The notes beneath the pieces were generated by a model that ran no database searches, was not told the DNA's origin, and saw nothing but the letters and a program-made list of their open reading frames with translations. Source: Lewinellaceae bacterium (lineage in GTDB: Bacteria > Bacteroidota > Bacteroidia > Chitinophagales > Saprospiraceae). Taken from it: a DNA stretch of 64,000 nt. Where the stretch lies: NCBI GenBank assembly GCA_020636215.1, contig JACJYG010000004.1:868001-932000 (forward strand). The letters run 5' to 3'. The position numbers were made by a program, and so were the translations under genes. This document shows, piece after piece, positions 53,195 through 61,897 of the stretch (position 1 is the stretch's first letter; each line of letters starts with the position of its first letter).

Positions 53195-53352
53195 CTCAAA
53201 TTTATTTGAGAGGCTGGAGTCATAAAATTTTGATTTTTAGTTGATTGAATTTTGAAGCCGCAAATAAATTTGCGTGTTACGGGCATTCCCGTCCACCCTG
53301 GAATGTCGCAGGTTGGACTTCGGAGGGGCAAAAATATAGGTGCTTCCGAAGT
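53195..53352. repeat. Three small palindromes in the 53156-53410 gap
   Basis: CTCAAAT-TT-ATTTGAG (53195-53210) and CGCAAAT-AA-ATTTGCG (53259-53274) share the form CAAATNNATTTG with different outer base pairs. ACTTCGGA (53317-53324) pairs with TCCGAAGT (53345-53352). No gene in the gap. Confidence 0.6.
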
Positions 53353-53410
53353 GGCAAATGGGCCGGCAAAAGTGTAGCTTGCATTCAATATCTCAGTAAA
53401 TACAATAGGT

Positions 53411-54220
53411 ATGCAAGTACATCAGCATAATGGACGGCCACCGGAATTCATGTGGGAAAGCCTCAGCTCCCCGGAAATTAAAGAACGGCTAAAAATCGTG
53501 GATACGGCCATTCTGCCCTGTGGCGCCGTGGAACAACACGGCCCCCACCTTCCACTTGATGTCGATTACTATGACGCCAGGTCCCTGGCATTCGAAGTCG
53601 CCCAGGCCTGCAGCGACCCCAAGCCATTCGTGCTTCCCCCAATCCCTTTTGGAGTCTCCTATCACCACGAAGACTTTAAGGGCACGCTTAGTGTGACCAA
53701 CGAGTCGCTCTCCCGCTTTGTCTATGACATTGGGATGAGCCTGGCCCATAATGGCATCAAAAAGCTCATTATCCTTAATGGGCATGGCGATAATGCCCCT
53801 ACCCTCAATTTCGCCGCCCAGATGATCAACCGCGACGCCCGCATTTTCGTCTGCGTGGAAACCGGCGAAACCAGCGATGAAGATGTCTACAAACTCGCCG
53901 AAACCCACAACGACATCCATGCCGGAGAGATTGAAACCAGCACCACCCTGGCGCTTCGCCCCAACATGGTGCGAATGGACCAAGCCGTAGATGAAGTCCC
54001 GAATTTCGGAAGCCCTTATCTGGATTTCACTTCAGCCAATGGCGTATCCTGGTATGTCCGCACCCACAAGATCTCCAAAACCGGCGTCATCGGCGCCCCG
54101 ACCAAAGCCACGGCAGAAAAAGGCCGGCAGATGTGGGCGATCATCTTAGATCACCTGGTGAAGTTCATCGATGAAGTAAAGAACAGCAAGGTGGAAGACC
54201 TGCATCAAAGGCGTTATTGA
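53411..54220 (+). CDS. Creatininase-family amidohydrolase
   Basis: 269 residues. Metal-binding motifs EQHGPHLPLDVDYYD and LNGHGDN, and HAGEIETS with the catalytic Glu. Members hydrolyse creatinine or cyclic amides, or act in other pathways; creatinine use is not implied. It lies 107 bases before an enolase-superfamily gene on the same strand and may supply or process its substrate. Confidence 0.88.
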   Translation: MQVHQHNGRPPEFMWESLSSPEIKERLKIVDTAILPCGAVEQHGPHLPLDVDYYDARSLAFEVAQACSDPKPFVLPPIPFGVSYHHEDFKGTLSVTNESLSRFVYDIGMSLAHNGIKKLIILNGHGDNAPTLNFAAQMINRDARIFVCVETGETSDEDVYKLAETHNDIHAGEIETSTTLALRPNMVRMDQAVDEVPNFGSPYLDFTSANGVSWYVRTHKISKTGVIGAPTKATAEKGRQMWAIILDHLVKFIDEVKNSKVEDLHQRRY

Positions 54221-54327
54221 GAAGTGGGAAGGCGGAAGTGGGAAAGCGGAAGAATTCCCTCGATTTTTGTGCTTAAAGACTTCAATGCTTTCCATAGCCA
54301 CAGTCTCGATCTATTAAACCAAAGATT

Positions 54328-55389
54328 ATGAAAATCACTCGCTTGGAATGCTGGGCGCACGCGATGCCGCTGACCGAACCCTATACCATCGCTTACGAAA
54401 CCATCCGCCATGCCGTCAATGTGTTCCTGAAAGTGGAAACGGACAATGGACTGGCCGGCTGGGGCTGTGCAGCGCCCGACATGGCCGTCACCCTGGAAAC
54501 GCCAGAGATGGTCATGACAGCCTTCCATGACGTCATTGAACCCTATCTTCGTGGGGCCGACCCCTTCCACTACGCCCGCCTCCTGGCTGAGTTGCGAAAG
54601 CAGTTGCCCTATCAACCCTCCGCTCTGGCCATGGTAGATATGATGCTGTTCGACCTAATGGCCCAAAAAGCGGACGAACCATTGTACAAGCTACTCGGCG
54701 GATTTCGCAACTGCATTGCTACCAGCATCACCATCGGCATTCTGCCGGTGGCCGAAACGGTGGAACGGGCGGTAGGATTTGCCCGAAAAGGGTTTAAAGT
54801 GATCAAGCTGAAAGGAGGGAATAACGTGGATGAAGATGTGGAAAAAATTGCCCGAATCCGCGAAGCAGTAGGGAACCGCCTGGAAATCCGGTTCGACGCC
54901 AACCAGGGCTACACCGTGGCCGAGGCCATTGCGTTCATCCACCGTACCGAGCACTATAAAGTGGAATTACTGGAACAGCCTACCGACAAGCACAACGAGG
55001 AATTGCTGAAGGAAGTCGCCCTCAATGTATCCGTTCCCGTCATGGCCGACGAGAGCCTGATGACACTCAAGGACGTCTTCCACCTCACCAGCCGGGGCTG
55101 CATCGATATGATCAACATCAAGCTGGTGAAAGTGGGCGGCATCATGGAAGGCCTGCACATCAACTCGGTGGCCAAAGCCGACAACGTGGAAGCCATGGTG
55201 GGCTGTATGGACGAATCCGCCCTGGGTATCGCTGCCGGCCTGCACTTCGCACTCTCCCGCCCCAATATCGCCTACGCCGACCTCGACGGCCATCTCGACC
55301 TGCTGGACGACCCCTTCGCCGGTATGGTGCGACTGGAAGAGGGGGTGCTGTATCCGAGTGAAAGGGCTGGGCTGGGAGTTAAAGGTTAA
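54328..55389 (+). CDS. Enolase-superfamily enzyme, dipeptide-epimerase-like
   Basis: 353 residues, mandelate racemase/muconate lactonising family. KxK in VIKLKGG, metal ligands Asp (RFDANQGYT), Glu (LLEQPTD) and Asp (MADESLM), and Lys (INIKLVKVGG) on the opposite face. Two lysines facing the substrate are typical of L-Ala-D/L-Glu and related dipeptide epimerases. The end CMDESALGIAAGLH and DLDGHLDLLDDP also fits that group. Exact dipeptide unknown. Confidence 0.85.
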   Translation: MKITRLECWAHAMPLTEPYTIAYETIRHAVNVFLKVETDNGLAGWGCAAPDMAVTLETPEMVMTAFHDVIEPYLRGADPFHYARLLAELRKQLPYQPSALAMVDMMLFDLMAQKADEPLYKLLGGFRNCIATSITIGILPVAETVERAVGFARKGFKVIKLKGGNNVDEDVEKIARIREAVGNRLEIRFDANQGYTVAEAIAFIHRTEHYKVELLEQPTDKHNEELLKEVALNVSVPVMADESLMTLKDVFHLTSRGCIDMINIKLVKVGGIMEGLHINSVAKADNVEAMVGCMDESALGIAAGLHFALSRPNIAYADLDGHLDLLDDPFAGMVRLEEGVLYPSERAGLGVKG

Positions 55390-55433
55390 TTGTGGGTAAC
55401 TTGCAAGCGGAAACTTGAACTCATAAGCCCTCC

Positions 55434-56669
55434 CTAGTCGCGATACCGCTCCAGATCCGGCTTTCTAACTCTATCCCGCTTCAATTCATAGTTATACACC
55501 AACCGCCCGATCCGCGCCAGCACCGGAAAGCCGATCTCATCGTATTCATACACTCCGTCGTTGTATGTCTGATTTTTATTGACGTGAATGTTGGCCGCCA
55601 GTAGGAACTCCAACCCATTCTTAAAATCCACCACGTAGGCGACATCGGTGAGAAAACCGTAGGCATCGCCCACTTTGTTGAAGATGCGAATGTGATCGGG
55701 CATGGGCGCTTTGCCGTCGCCAAATAGGAAAAACTTGACGTAGCTGTCCCAGTATTCCGTAGTATCATAGGCAGGATGATCGCTCTCTCTGGGTAGCATC
55801 GACATATACTTCCAGAGGAAGTGATAGTCCTCCTCAGTGAGGTTAAAACGGCGCTCCGCAGGAATGGCCTCCGGGAAGAGGGCGGCCTGCAGGATATCGT
55901 GCAGATCCTGAAGAGAAACGAAGTTTTTGTTGCGGAAGTCAAAAGGTTCGGGGATGACCTTTCCATCGTCGGCCATATAAGCGACGCCACGCACCTGTTC
56001 CTTCAGTTCCAGCGCAGGATCGAAAGCACTATACACCGCTCCCTGATGATACAACAGTGAATCCCCATCGTAGAAACTAACCGGATTGGTATAGCGGTTG
56101 CCTTCCACATCGTAGCCACTGACAGAAAGGCGGTGGATGATGCGCAGCTTATCATAGCCTTTCTCATAGAGTTTCCGGTTGAGGTATTCCTGTCCGAGGA
56201 ATTCATAAAGGCGGTTAAAGGCATCGTTATCGCTGACGAGAAAGATCTTTTTGATGTACTGGGCAACGGAAGGCAGTCCACTAGCCGCTGTAGTATCCTG
56301 ATTGACGGCCGTTTGGGGCGGCCTGGCGGCTCCGGTGATCATCGTGCTGTTTTTGTCCAGCCCCAGTATCCTCAGCTCGTTGAGTTTTTCCAGCGCCAGC
56401 AAGGCCGCCGGCATTTTGACGGTACTGGCCGGATAGAAGTATAAACCGGTATCCAGGCCATAAGAATAACTTTGAAAAGAGGGGCGGTTGTCCTCGTCCC
56501 GGTCGATGCGGGTATAGATCAGTTGAAGCTGAAATTGCTCCGGATGCCGCAGCACTTCACCAAGCAGGCTGTCGCTGGAATTTCCCAATAGTTCCTGGAG
56601 TATGTTTTCCTGAGCGGGAACGGCCAGGCTGAAGGATAAGGTTGCGGCCAAAAGCAGTACAATTCTCAT
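55434..56669 (-). CDS. Penicillin-binding-type serine hydrolase (class A beta-lactamase fold)
   Basis: 411 residues with a signal peptide ending VPAQ. SxxK in YPASTVKMPAAL, SDN in LVSDNDAFNRLYEF; the KTG-like site is KVG (IFNKVGDAYGF). Secreted hydrolase; whether it binds beta-lactams is open. Its start overlaps the stop of the PLP gene by four bases (ATGA), so the two are translationally coupled. Confidence 0.86.
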   Translation of the reverse strand: MRIVLLLAATLSFSLAVPAQENILQELLGNSSDSLLGEVLRHPEQFQLQLIYTRIDRDEDNRPSFQSYSYGLDTGLYFYPASTVKMPAALLALEKLNELRILGLDKNSTMITGAARPPQTAVNQDTTAASGLPSVAQYIKKIFLVSDNDAFNRLYEFLGQEYLNRKLYEKGYDKLRIIHRLSVSGYDVEGNRYTNPVSFYDGDSLLYHQGAVYSAFDPALELKEQVRGVAYMADDGKVIPEPFDFRNKNFVSLQDLHDILQAALFPEAIPAERRFNLTEEDYHFLWKYMSMLPRESDHPAYDTTEYWDSYVKFFLFGDGKAPMPDHIRIFNKVGDAYGFLTDVAYVVDFKNGLEFLLAANIHVNKNQTYNDGVYEYDEIGFPVLARIGRLVYNYELKRDRVRKPDLERYRD

Positions 56670-57724
56670 GCTATTCGATTTTCAAAAAATTGCTGAATAA
56701 GCCCGGCAAGGTAAATGATATCTTCCGGCTCGTGCAAGGCGTTGAGCACGATTCGAGTCACCGGATCGTCTTCCGGAGTTGGGTAAGCAAATTGCGAAAG
56801 CAGGCAGCCGCGCTGCTCCAGCCAGAGCCCCAGCCGGTGTTCGGGCGTATAAAAAACGGGATAATCCTCAAAAGACTGGAAAAGGCCGGTAGAAAGAACG
56901 GCTTGGCGGAACTGCCTGATGTTGCCCTTCAGCTTTTCCAGGGCCATTGGATAGTGATCTTTCACCTGAAGCATACCATACAGGAAGGCCGGGGGAATGG
57001 GGGAAGCTCCGCCAAAAGATGGGCTATGCCATAAGGCATCGTAAAGGCTGCGATGGCCCAGGATAACGCCCCCCGGAACGCCTAAGGCTTTGCCCAAAGA
57101 ACTGACGACGATCAGTTCAACATAAGGAGGAGGCTTTACAATACTGTAGGCGCCTGCTCCATTTTCTCCACAAATACCCAATCCATGCGAATCATCCAAC
57201 ACGAGCGTAATTGGAATTCCCGAAGGGAGCTGTTCCAGCCAGTCAAAAGGATAGGGGCGGGCAAAAAGGGAATCTACAGCATTGGAAAGCAGCACCACTG
57301 GGCGGGTAGCCCGATGGCATTCCTGCAGGATGAAATCCACCCAGGCTTCGAAATCCCCTTCAAAGTAATGGCCCTCTACCCAGAGTGCCGGATGGGCGCC
57401 TGGTGCGAAATACAGGCTGCCTTTATCCTGCAGGTAGCGGGCCAGCACCTGTCCGGCCATGGATCCGGAAGACACCGAGAGGGCCGCCTCGGCGCCGGTA
57501 AAGCCTGCCAGCCAGGCTTCGGCCTCTTCAAATATCGGAAAGCGGATATTGCCCAGGCGAGACCCCCCAAAGTTGGCGCCATAACGGCCGATGCCTTCCG
57601 CCAGAGCAGCCTTGTAGGGCTCGTACTGCGCCATACCCAGATAGGAGGTGCCACTGAAATAGCGGTAAACCCTTCCGTTCAGGATGGCAGTCCGGCCAGG
57701 TATGGTATCCAATTGTACGTCCAC
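56666..57724 (-). CDS. PLP-dependent alpha-oxoamine synthase-like enzyme
   Basis: 352 residues from a GTG start. Fold type I: LDDSHGLGICGENGAG and the Schiff-base Lys in VSSLGKALGVPGG. Related to 8-amino-7-oxononanoate synthase and 2-amino-3-ketobutyrate CoA ligase, but shorter than their usual 385-400 residues. There are no biotin genes nearby, so the biotin role is unlikely. The start overlaps nothing; the end overlaps the serine hydrolase start. Confidence 0.85.
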   Translation of the reverse strand: MDVQLDTIPGRTAILNGRVYRYFSGTSYLGMAQYEPYKAALAEGIGRYGANFGGSRLGNIRFPIFEEAEAWLAGFTGAEAALSVSSGSMAGQVLARYLQDKGSLYFAPGAHPALWVEGHYFEGDFEAWVDFILQECHRATRPVVLLSNAVDSLFARPYPFDWLEQLPSGIPITLVLDDSHGLGICGENGAGAYSIVKPPPYVELIVVSSLGKALGVPGGVILGHRSLYDALWHSPSFGGASPIPPAFLYGMLQVKDHYPMALEKLKGNIRQFRQAVLSTGLFQSFEDYPVFYTPEHRLGLWLEQRGCLLSQFAYPTPEDDPVTRIVLNALHEPEDIIYLAGLIQQFFENRIA

Positions 57725-57812
57725 TGTGTTTAATTGTTTGTTGATAGTTATTGCTTACCAATGTGAATACCGGATTAAAAACCTTTGAGGATTTGGAAAC
57801 CTCGCCCTACTT

Positions 57813-57887
57813 TACATACGAGACACACCAGACACACCAGACATACCAGACATACCCGACATACCCGACACACCAGACATACCAAAC
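57813..57887. repeat. 9-bp minisatellite (GACAYACCA)n
   Basis: Eight units such as GACACACCA, GACATACCA and GACATACCC between the PLP gene and the stop of the epimerase gene. Same period and GAC core as the array at 31240-31526. Confidence 0.88.
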
Positions 57888-57891
57888 GTCC

Positions 57892-58902
57892 TCACCTCAG
57901 CCCCGCTCCCGTACCATTTAATTTGGGATACTGGGCATAGCCATCGACCACTTCTACTCCGGTAGCCGGGTCATTGCTCAGCAGCAGGGCGCCATCCATA
58001 TCTACATAATCGAGAAGTGGGGCCAACTGGCCGATGGCGGAGATGCCGACCGAAGACTCTGTCATGCAGCCTACCATCACTTTAAGCCCCAGTTTTCGGG
58101 CGTGTTCCACCATCCGCTTACCAGGAGTGAGGCCGCCACATTTCATCAGCTTAATATTAATGCCGTGGTAAAAGCCATAGCAACGCGCCACATCCGCTTC
58201 AACATGACAGGCCTCATCGGCAATGACGGGTAAGGCGCATTGTTCATAAACCAGCTTCATACCTTCCCAATTGTTGGCTTTGAGAGGTTGTTCGATGAAT
58301 TCCACCCCCAGTTCCTTGAGGCGGGGCGCGTATTCGACTGTCTGTTCCGGCGTCCATGCGGTATTGGCGTCTACGCGGAAGGCGGCATCCGTATGTTTGC
58401 GCAGGGCTTCAATGATTTCAAGGTCATGATCGGTGCCTAATTTGACTTTGTAGAGCGGCCAGGGCTGTTCCTCCATTTTGGCCACCATTTCCTCGATACT
58501 GGCGATGCCGATGGTGAAGTTGGAAAGGGGCAGCTTATCGGTTTTGAGGCCCCAGATCTCATAGACGGGTTTGCCCTGCAGTTTACCGTAAAGGTCGTGG
58601 GCAGCTTCATCCAGCGCGCAGAGCACAAAGGGGTGATCGGCCAGGTGGCCGCGCATAGTTTCCCAGAATTGTTCCGGAGTATGAAGCGGGGTGGACTCGA
58701 TCAGCGGGCGCAGCTGTTCCAGCGTTTGCACCATTTTATCGAGCAGGATACCGTAGTAGCGGGTCTCGGTGGCTTCCCCATAGCCCGATAGGCCATCCTG
58801 GGAAAGTTCTACAATAAGGCTGGGCATGACGTCTCTCGATTCGTGGCTGATGGAGAAGGTGTGTTTCAGTTGCAATTGAAAAGTGTGGATGGTGAGTTTC
58901 AT
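57892..58902 (-). CDS. L-Ala-D/L-Glu dipeptide epimerase
   Basis: 336 residues. KxK in YKVKLGTDH, metal ligands in RVDANTAW, IEQPLKA and IADEACH, and Lys in INIKLMKCGG. The MDGALLLSNDP segment near the end is characteristic of the Ala-Glu epimerase group. It converts L-Ala-D-Glu from peptidoglycan into L-Ala-L-Glu for peptidase attack, so it acts in the cytoplasm in murein-peptide recycling. Same strand as the two genes after it. Confidence 0.88.
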   Translation of the reverse strand: MKLTIHTFQLQLKHTFSISHESRDVMPSLIVELSQDGLSGYGEATETRYYGILLDKMVQTLEQLRPLIESTPLHTPEQFWETMRGHLADHPFVLCALDEAAHDLYGKLQGKPVYEIWGLKTDKLPLSNFTIGIASIEEMVAKMEEQPWPLYKVKLGTDHDLEIIEALRKHTDAAFRVDANTAWTPEQTVEYAPRLKELGVEFIEQPLKANNWEGMKLVYEQCALPVIADEACHVEADVARCYGFYHGINIKLMKCGGLTPGKRMVEHARKLGLKVMVGCMTESSVGISAIGQLAPLLDYVDMDGALLLSNDPATGVEVVDGYAQYPKLNGTGAGLR

Positions 58903-58977
58903 TATAATTTAAACTTTTTGTTTTCAAAAACTTGATTTTTAATCAAAATGTTTATATTTTGTCGTAAACAGAACCCC

Positions 58978-59568
58978 ATGGCCAATCGAGTGACTAAAGA
59001 TATACTTTGGAAGGGAATTCTGGAGGATTGCTTCGAGGACTTCTTCCGCTTTTTCTATCCGAAATGGGCGGATGAGGTAGACTTTTCAAAAGGTGTAGAG
59101 TTTTTGGACAAAGAGCTGGATCAATTGATGCCGGAAGCGGCTAGTAGTAAGCGGTATGTAGATAAACTTGTGAAGATCTATTTAAAATCCGGAGAGCAGC
59201 AGTGGATATTGAACTTTATCCGGTTTTATACCAGTTTTAAAAATCAGAAAAACATCCTTAAATTTGAAACAGTGATTGATGAAATGACAGAAAATAAAGG
59301 CCCTATGGGAATTAATGAACGCATCATGGAAGCCCTGCGAGAACAGGCCATAGAAGAAGGCCTGAAAGAAGGTATGGAGAAAGGTATGGAGAAAGGCATG
59401 GAGAAAGGTATGGAGAAAGGTATGGAAGAAGCTTTCAAAGAGAGCATTGCCCGCCTTTTGAGAAAAGGTTATAGCCCAGAACAGGTAACAGACATGCTGG
59501 ACGTTGAGGCTGAAATGGTAGCGGAAGTGCTGGAGAATCTCGATAGCAGGAACGGTCAAAAACAGTAA
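58978..59568 (+). CDS. Internally deleted Rpn/PD-(D/E)XK family protein
   Basis: 196 residues from ATG 58978 (MANRVTKDILWKG). The N-terminus and YVDKLVKIYLKSGEQQWIL match the Rpn (YhgA-like) transposase-related nuclease family. The part that follows in normal members, with the Glu-x-Gln active site and about 90 residues, is missing, and the sequence passes straight to FYTSFKNQKNILKFE. It then runs into five GMEK-type units encoded by a 12-bp repeat (59371-59430). So it is probably without nuclease activity. Whether the shortened form has another role is unknown. Confidence 0.78.
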   Translation: MANRVTKDILWKGILEDCFEDFFRFFYPKWADEVDFSKGVEFLDKELDQLMPEAASSKRYVDKLVKIYLKSGEQQWILNFIRFYTSFKNQKNILKFETVIDEMTENKGPMGINERIMEALREQAIEEGLKEGMEKGMEKGMEKGMEKGMEEAFKESIARLLRKGYSPEQVTDMLDVEAEMVAEVLENLDSRNGQKQ

Positions 59569-59670
59569 TAACTATAGTAATCCCCTCTTCACCTGAAAGC
59601 AAGGCCCTCCCTGCCAGCAATATGGCAATTTAGCCATATATCTATCCCCCCTTTACTTTTTCCTCGGCCC

Positions 59671-60693
59671 CTACCGCACCGCCGCCTCTAGCAACGTCAG
59701 GCTTTGCCCTTCTACATCCAACTCCGCTTCTATTCCGACCGGCAAGGTACATTGATTGGCGATGTGCCCAAAAGACAGGCCATAAACCGCGGGAACATTT
59801 AACTCCTTTATTCGGTCGATTACCGTTTCTGTCAAGCTCAAAGAGCGTTCCTCTTCTTTGGCCTGGCAATCTTCAAAGATCCCCATAGCAATCCCTGCGG
59901 ACTGCCCGAGCTGCCAGGCTTGCCGCAATTGGGTTAGCATGCGGTCTATCCGGTAAGGTTTCTCTCCAACATCTTCTATAAAGACCAGTTTACCCTTTGC
60001 TTCCGGTAGATAATCCGTGCCTGCCATAGCCGCCAGTAACGACAAGTTGCCGCCAATAAGTACACCCCGTGCTTTGCCTTTGTTAATGGTAAATGTATGG
60101 AAAGCAGTATCCTCTTTTTCTTTATTTTCCGGGGAAAGGGATATGGAATGAGCTGTTCTACCTTCCATCACCACCGCGCGGAATTGCGCCTCTGTATATT
60201 CAGTCAATTCGGAGGCCCCCACCGGGCCGTGGAAGCCTATCAGGCCGGTTTTGTGGAAAATGGCATTGAGCAGGGCCGTGACATCGCTATACCCGATCAG
60301 TGCCTTGGGGTTATTGCGGATCAGATCGTAGTCGATATTTGGTAATAAGCGAGAGCAGCCGTAGCCGCCTCGGGCGCACCAGATGCCGGATACGCTGTCA
60401 TCAGCAAACATCATGTGCAGGTCGTCCAGCCGTTGCTGGTCGGTACCGGCGTTGAAGCCTCGCTGGACCCGGATATTTTTGCCCAGCTTCAGCCTGAAAC
60501 CCAGCTTGAGCATATTGTCCACCGCCTTTTGTAAGCCTTCCTCCTCGATATAACTCCCAGGAGTGATCAGGCCAATGGTGTCACCGGGCTGAAGCCGTTT
60601 GGGCAGGATGCGCTGTGGCGCAGGCATAAATGAGGCTCCGGCAAGAACGGGAACGGAGAGGGCTACCTTTTTGGTGAAGGATCGGCGATTCAT
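59671..60693 (-). CDS. LD-carboxypeptidase (peptidase S66)
   Basis: 340 residues. Nucleophile in IGYSDVTALL, Glu in FIEDVGEKPYR, His in SFGHIANQCTLPVG. Cuts the L,D-bond of murein tetrapeptides. The N-terminus (NRRSFTKKVALSVPVLAG) resembles a Tat signal, unlike cytoplasmic LdcA of E. coli, so export is likely. Third gene on this strand in the cell-wall peptide cluster; the Rpn-like gene interrupts it. Confidence 0.92.
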   Translation of the reverse strand: MNRRSFTKKVALSVPVLAGASFMPAPQRILPKRLQPGDTIGLITPGSYIEEEGLQKAVDNMLKLGFRLKLGKNIRVQRGFNAGTDQQRLDDLHMMFADDSVSGIWCARGGYGCSRLLPNIDYDLIRNNPKALIGYSDVTALLNAIFHKTGLIGFHGPVGASELTEYTEAQFRAVVMEGRTAHSISLSPENKEKEDTAFHTFTINKGKARGVLIGGNLSLLAAMAGTDYLPEAKGKLVFIEDVGEKPYRIDRMLTQLRQAWQLGQSAGIAMGIFEDCQAKEEERSLSLTETVIDRIKELNVPAVYGLSFGHIANQCTLPVGIEAELDVEGQSLTLLEAAVR

Positions 60694-60764
60694 GAGGTTG
60701 TTGGTTGTTCGAATGGGAAGATAGGAAATACCGGGCGGATCACCGCTTTTCGAGTAATAAGCAC

Positions 60765-61751
60765 TTATTCCAAATCTTTTTTGATCTGTTGGGCTACCGC
60801 TTGAGCCAGGCGGACCGGTACGGCATTCCCGATCATTTTGTAAGCTGCCGCCAGGTTCTTATAGTGAAAAATGAAGTCATCCGGAAAAGTTTGGATCCGG
60901 GCGCATTCCCGAACACTGAGCCGACGGTAGAGATGCTCCTTACCGGGTACAAAGCGTTTTTGATCCTTATCCACCGCTTGCATCTCCGGCGCCTGCGGAT
61001 GAAGCGGTGCATGGCGCCCGCCAGCCTGAATCGTATAAGAAACCTGATCCCAACCTCTTACCCGGTTGCGCGACATATAAAGGCTGGAAAAACCGCCAAC
61101 GAAGAATTCGTGGTTGGGAAAAGGGCAGGCACTACCATTGGAATAGTTACCATCTCTGGCGGGGATTGCATTTTCCACGAGGTCACCGATAGCCGAACGG
61201 AGAGAAAGTTTCATTTTAACGGGCGAAGGGAATTCGAAAGACCGGCCCAGGTCGCGCCGGTATCCAACAAAAAATACGCGCTTTCGGTCCTGAGGAACGA
61301 GGTAATCTGAAGCGTTAAGAAGCTTGAAAGACAGCTCGTAACCTACGCCGGCGTTGCGAAAGAGGCTTTTTATGCTTTCCAGCGCCTTGCGATTGCGGGG
61401 GAGTAACATGCCGGCCACATTTTCCGCCAGGAAAAATTTCGGCTGCTTGGCTTCCAGTATCCGAATGAAATCGTAGAATAGTTGTCCGCGCTTATCCTCT
61501 ATTCCGCGAAGCGCGCCGGCAGCACTCCAACTCTGGCAGGGCGGCCCGCCAATCATGCCATCGCAGTCGGGAATGTCGGCCGGATCGATCTCGGTTATAC
61601 TACGCCGGTCCAGTTTTGTGTGAAGATGATTTTTTTCATACGTTTCCCACACATCCCGGTCAAATTCATTAGCCCAGCTTACATTGAAGCCTGCCCGAAT
61701 GAATCCCAGGTCGAGCCCTCCGGCGCCAGCGAAAAAGGAGACTACCTCCAT
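60765..61751 (-). CDS. C5-cytosine DNA methyltransferase
   Basis: 328 residues with all main motifs: FAGAGGLDLGFIRAGF (I), GGPPCQSWSAAG with catalytic Cys72 (IV), ENVAGM (VI), QDRKRVFFVGYR (VIII), RLSVRECARIQTFPDDF (IX), IGNAVPVRLAQA (X). The target-recognition region between VIII and IX is short, so the site is not predictable. No restriction-enzyme gene is adjacent. It lies 26 bases after a 39-codon membrane gene. Confidence 0.93.
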   Translation of the reverse strand: MEVVSFFAGAGGLDLGFIRAGFNVSWANEFDRDVWETYEKNHLHTKLDRRSITEIDPADIPDCDGMIGGPPCQSWSAAGALRGIEDKRGQLFYDFIRILEAKQPKFFLAENVAGMLLPRNRKALESIKSLFRNAGVGYELSFKLLNASDYLVPQDRKRVFFVGYRRDLGRSFEFPSPVKMKLSLRSAIGDLVENAIPARDGNYSNGSACPFPNHEFFVGGFSSLYMSRNRVRGWDQVSYTIQAGGRHAPLHPQAPEMQAVDKDQKRFVPGKEHLYRRLSVRECARIQTFPDDFIFHYKNLAAAYKMIGNAVPVRLAQAVAQQIKKDLE

Positions 61752-61777
61752 AAGCCAAACGATTACAAGATTCTTTC

Positions 61778-61897
61778 TTAAGGCATAAAAAAATAATACG
61801 GATCCATGAAATGGCCGACAATTTGGGCAATTTGCAAAAAAATCACCGGAAAGGCCAGCCCAAGGGCAACAAAGATAAAAAATACCGCAGTATCCAT
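61778..61897 (-). CDS. 39-residue membrane protein
   Basis: Starts MDTAVFFIFVALGLAFPVIF and ends MDPYYFFMP: one membrane helix plus an amphipathic end. The ATG overlaps the stop of the upstream gene (TGATG, sharing the A at 61897), which suggests translational coupling. It ends 26 bases before the methyltransferase gene. It was found by reading the gap; the coupled start and consistent hydrophobicity support it. Confidence 0.6.
   Translation of the reverse strand: MDTAVFFIFVALGLAFPVIFLQIAQIVGHFMDPYYFFMP

Noticed and set aside
56666..57724. Biotin-pathway bioF
   Set aside because: The PLP motifs fit the wider family, but the protein is short and no other biotin gene is near.
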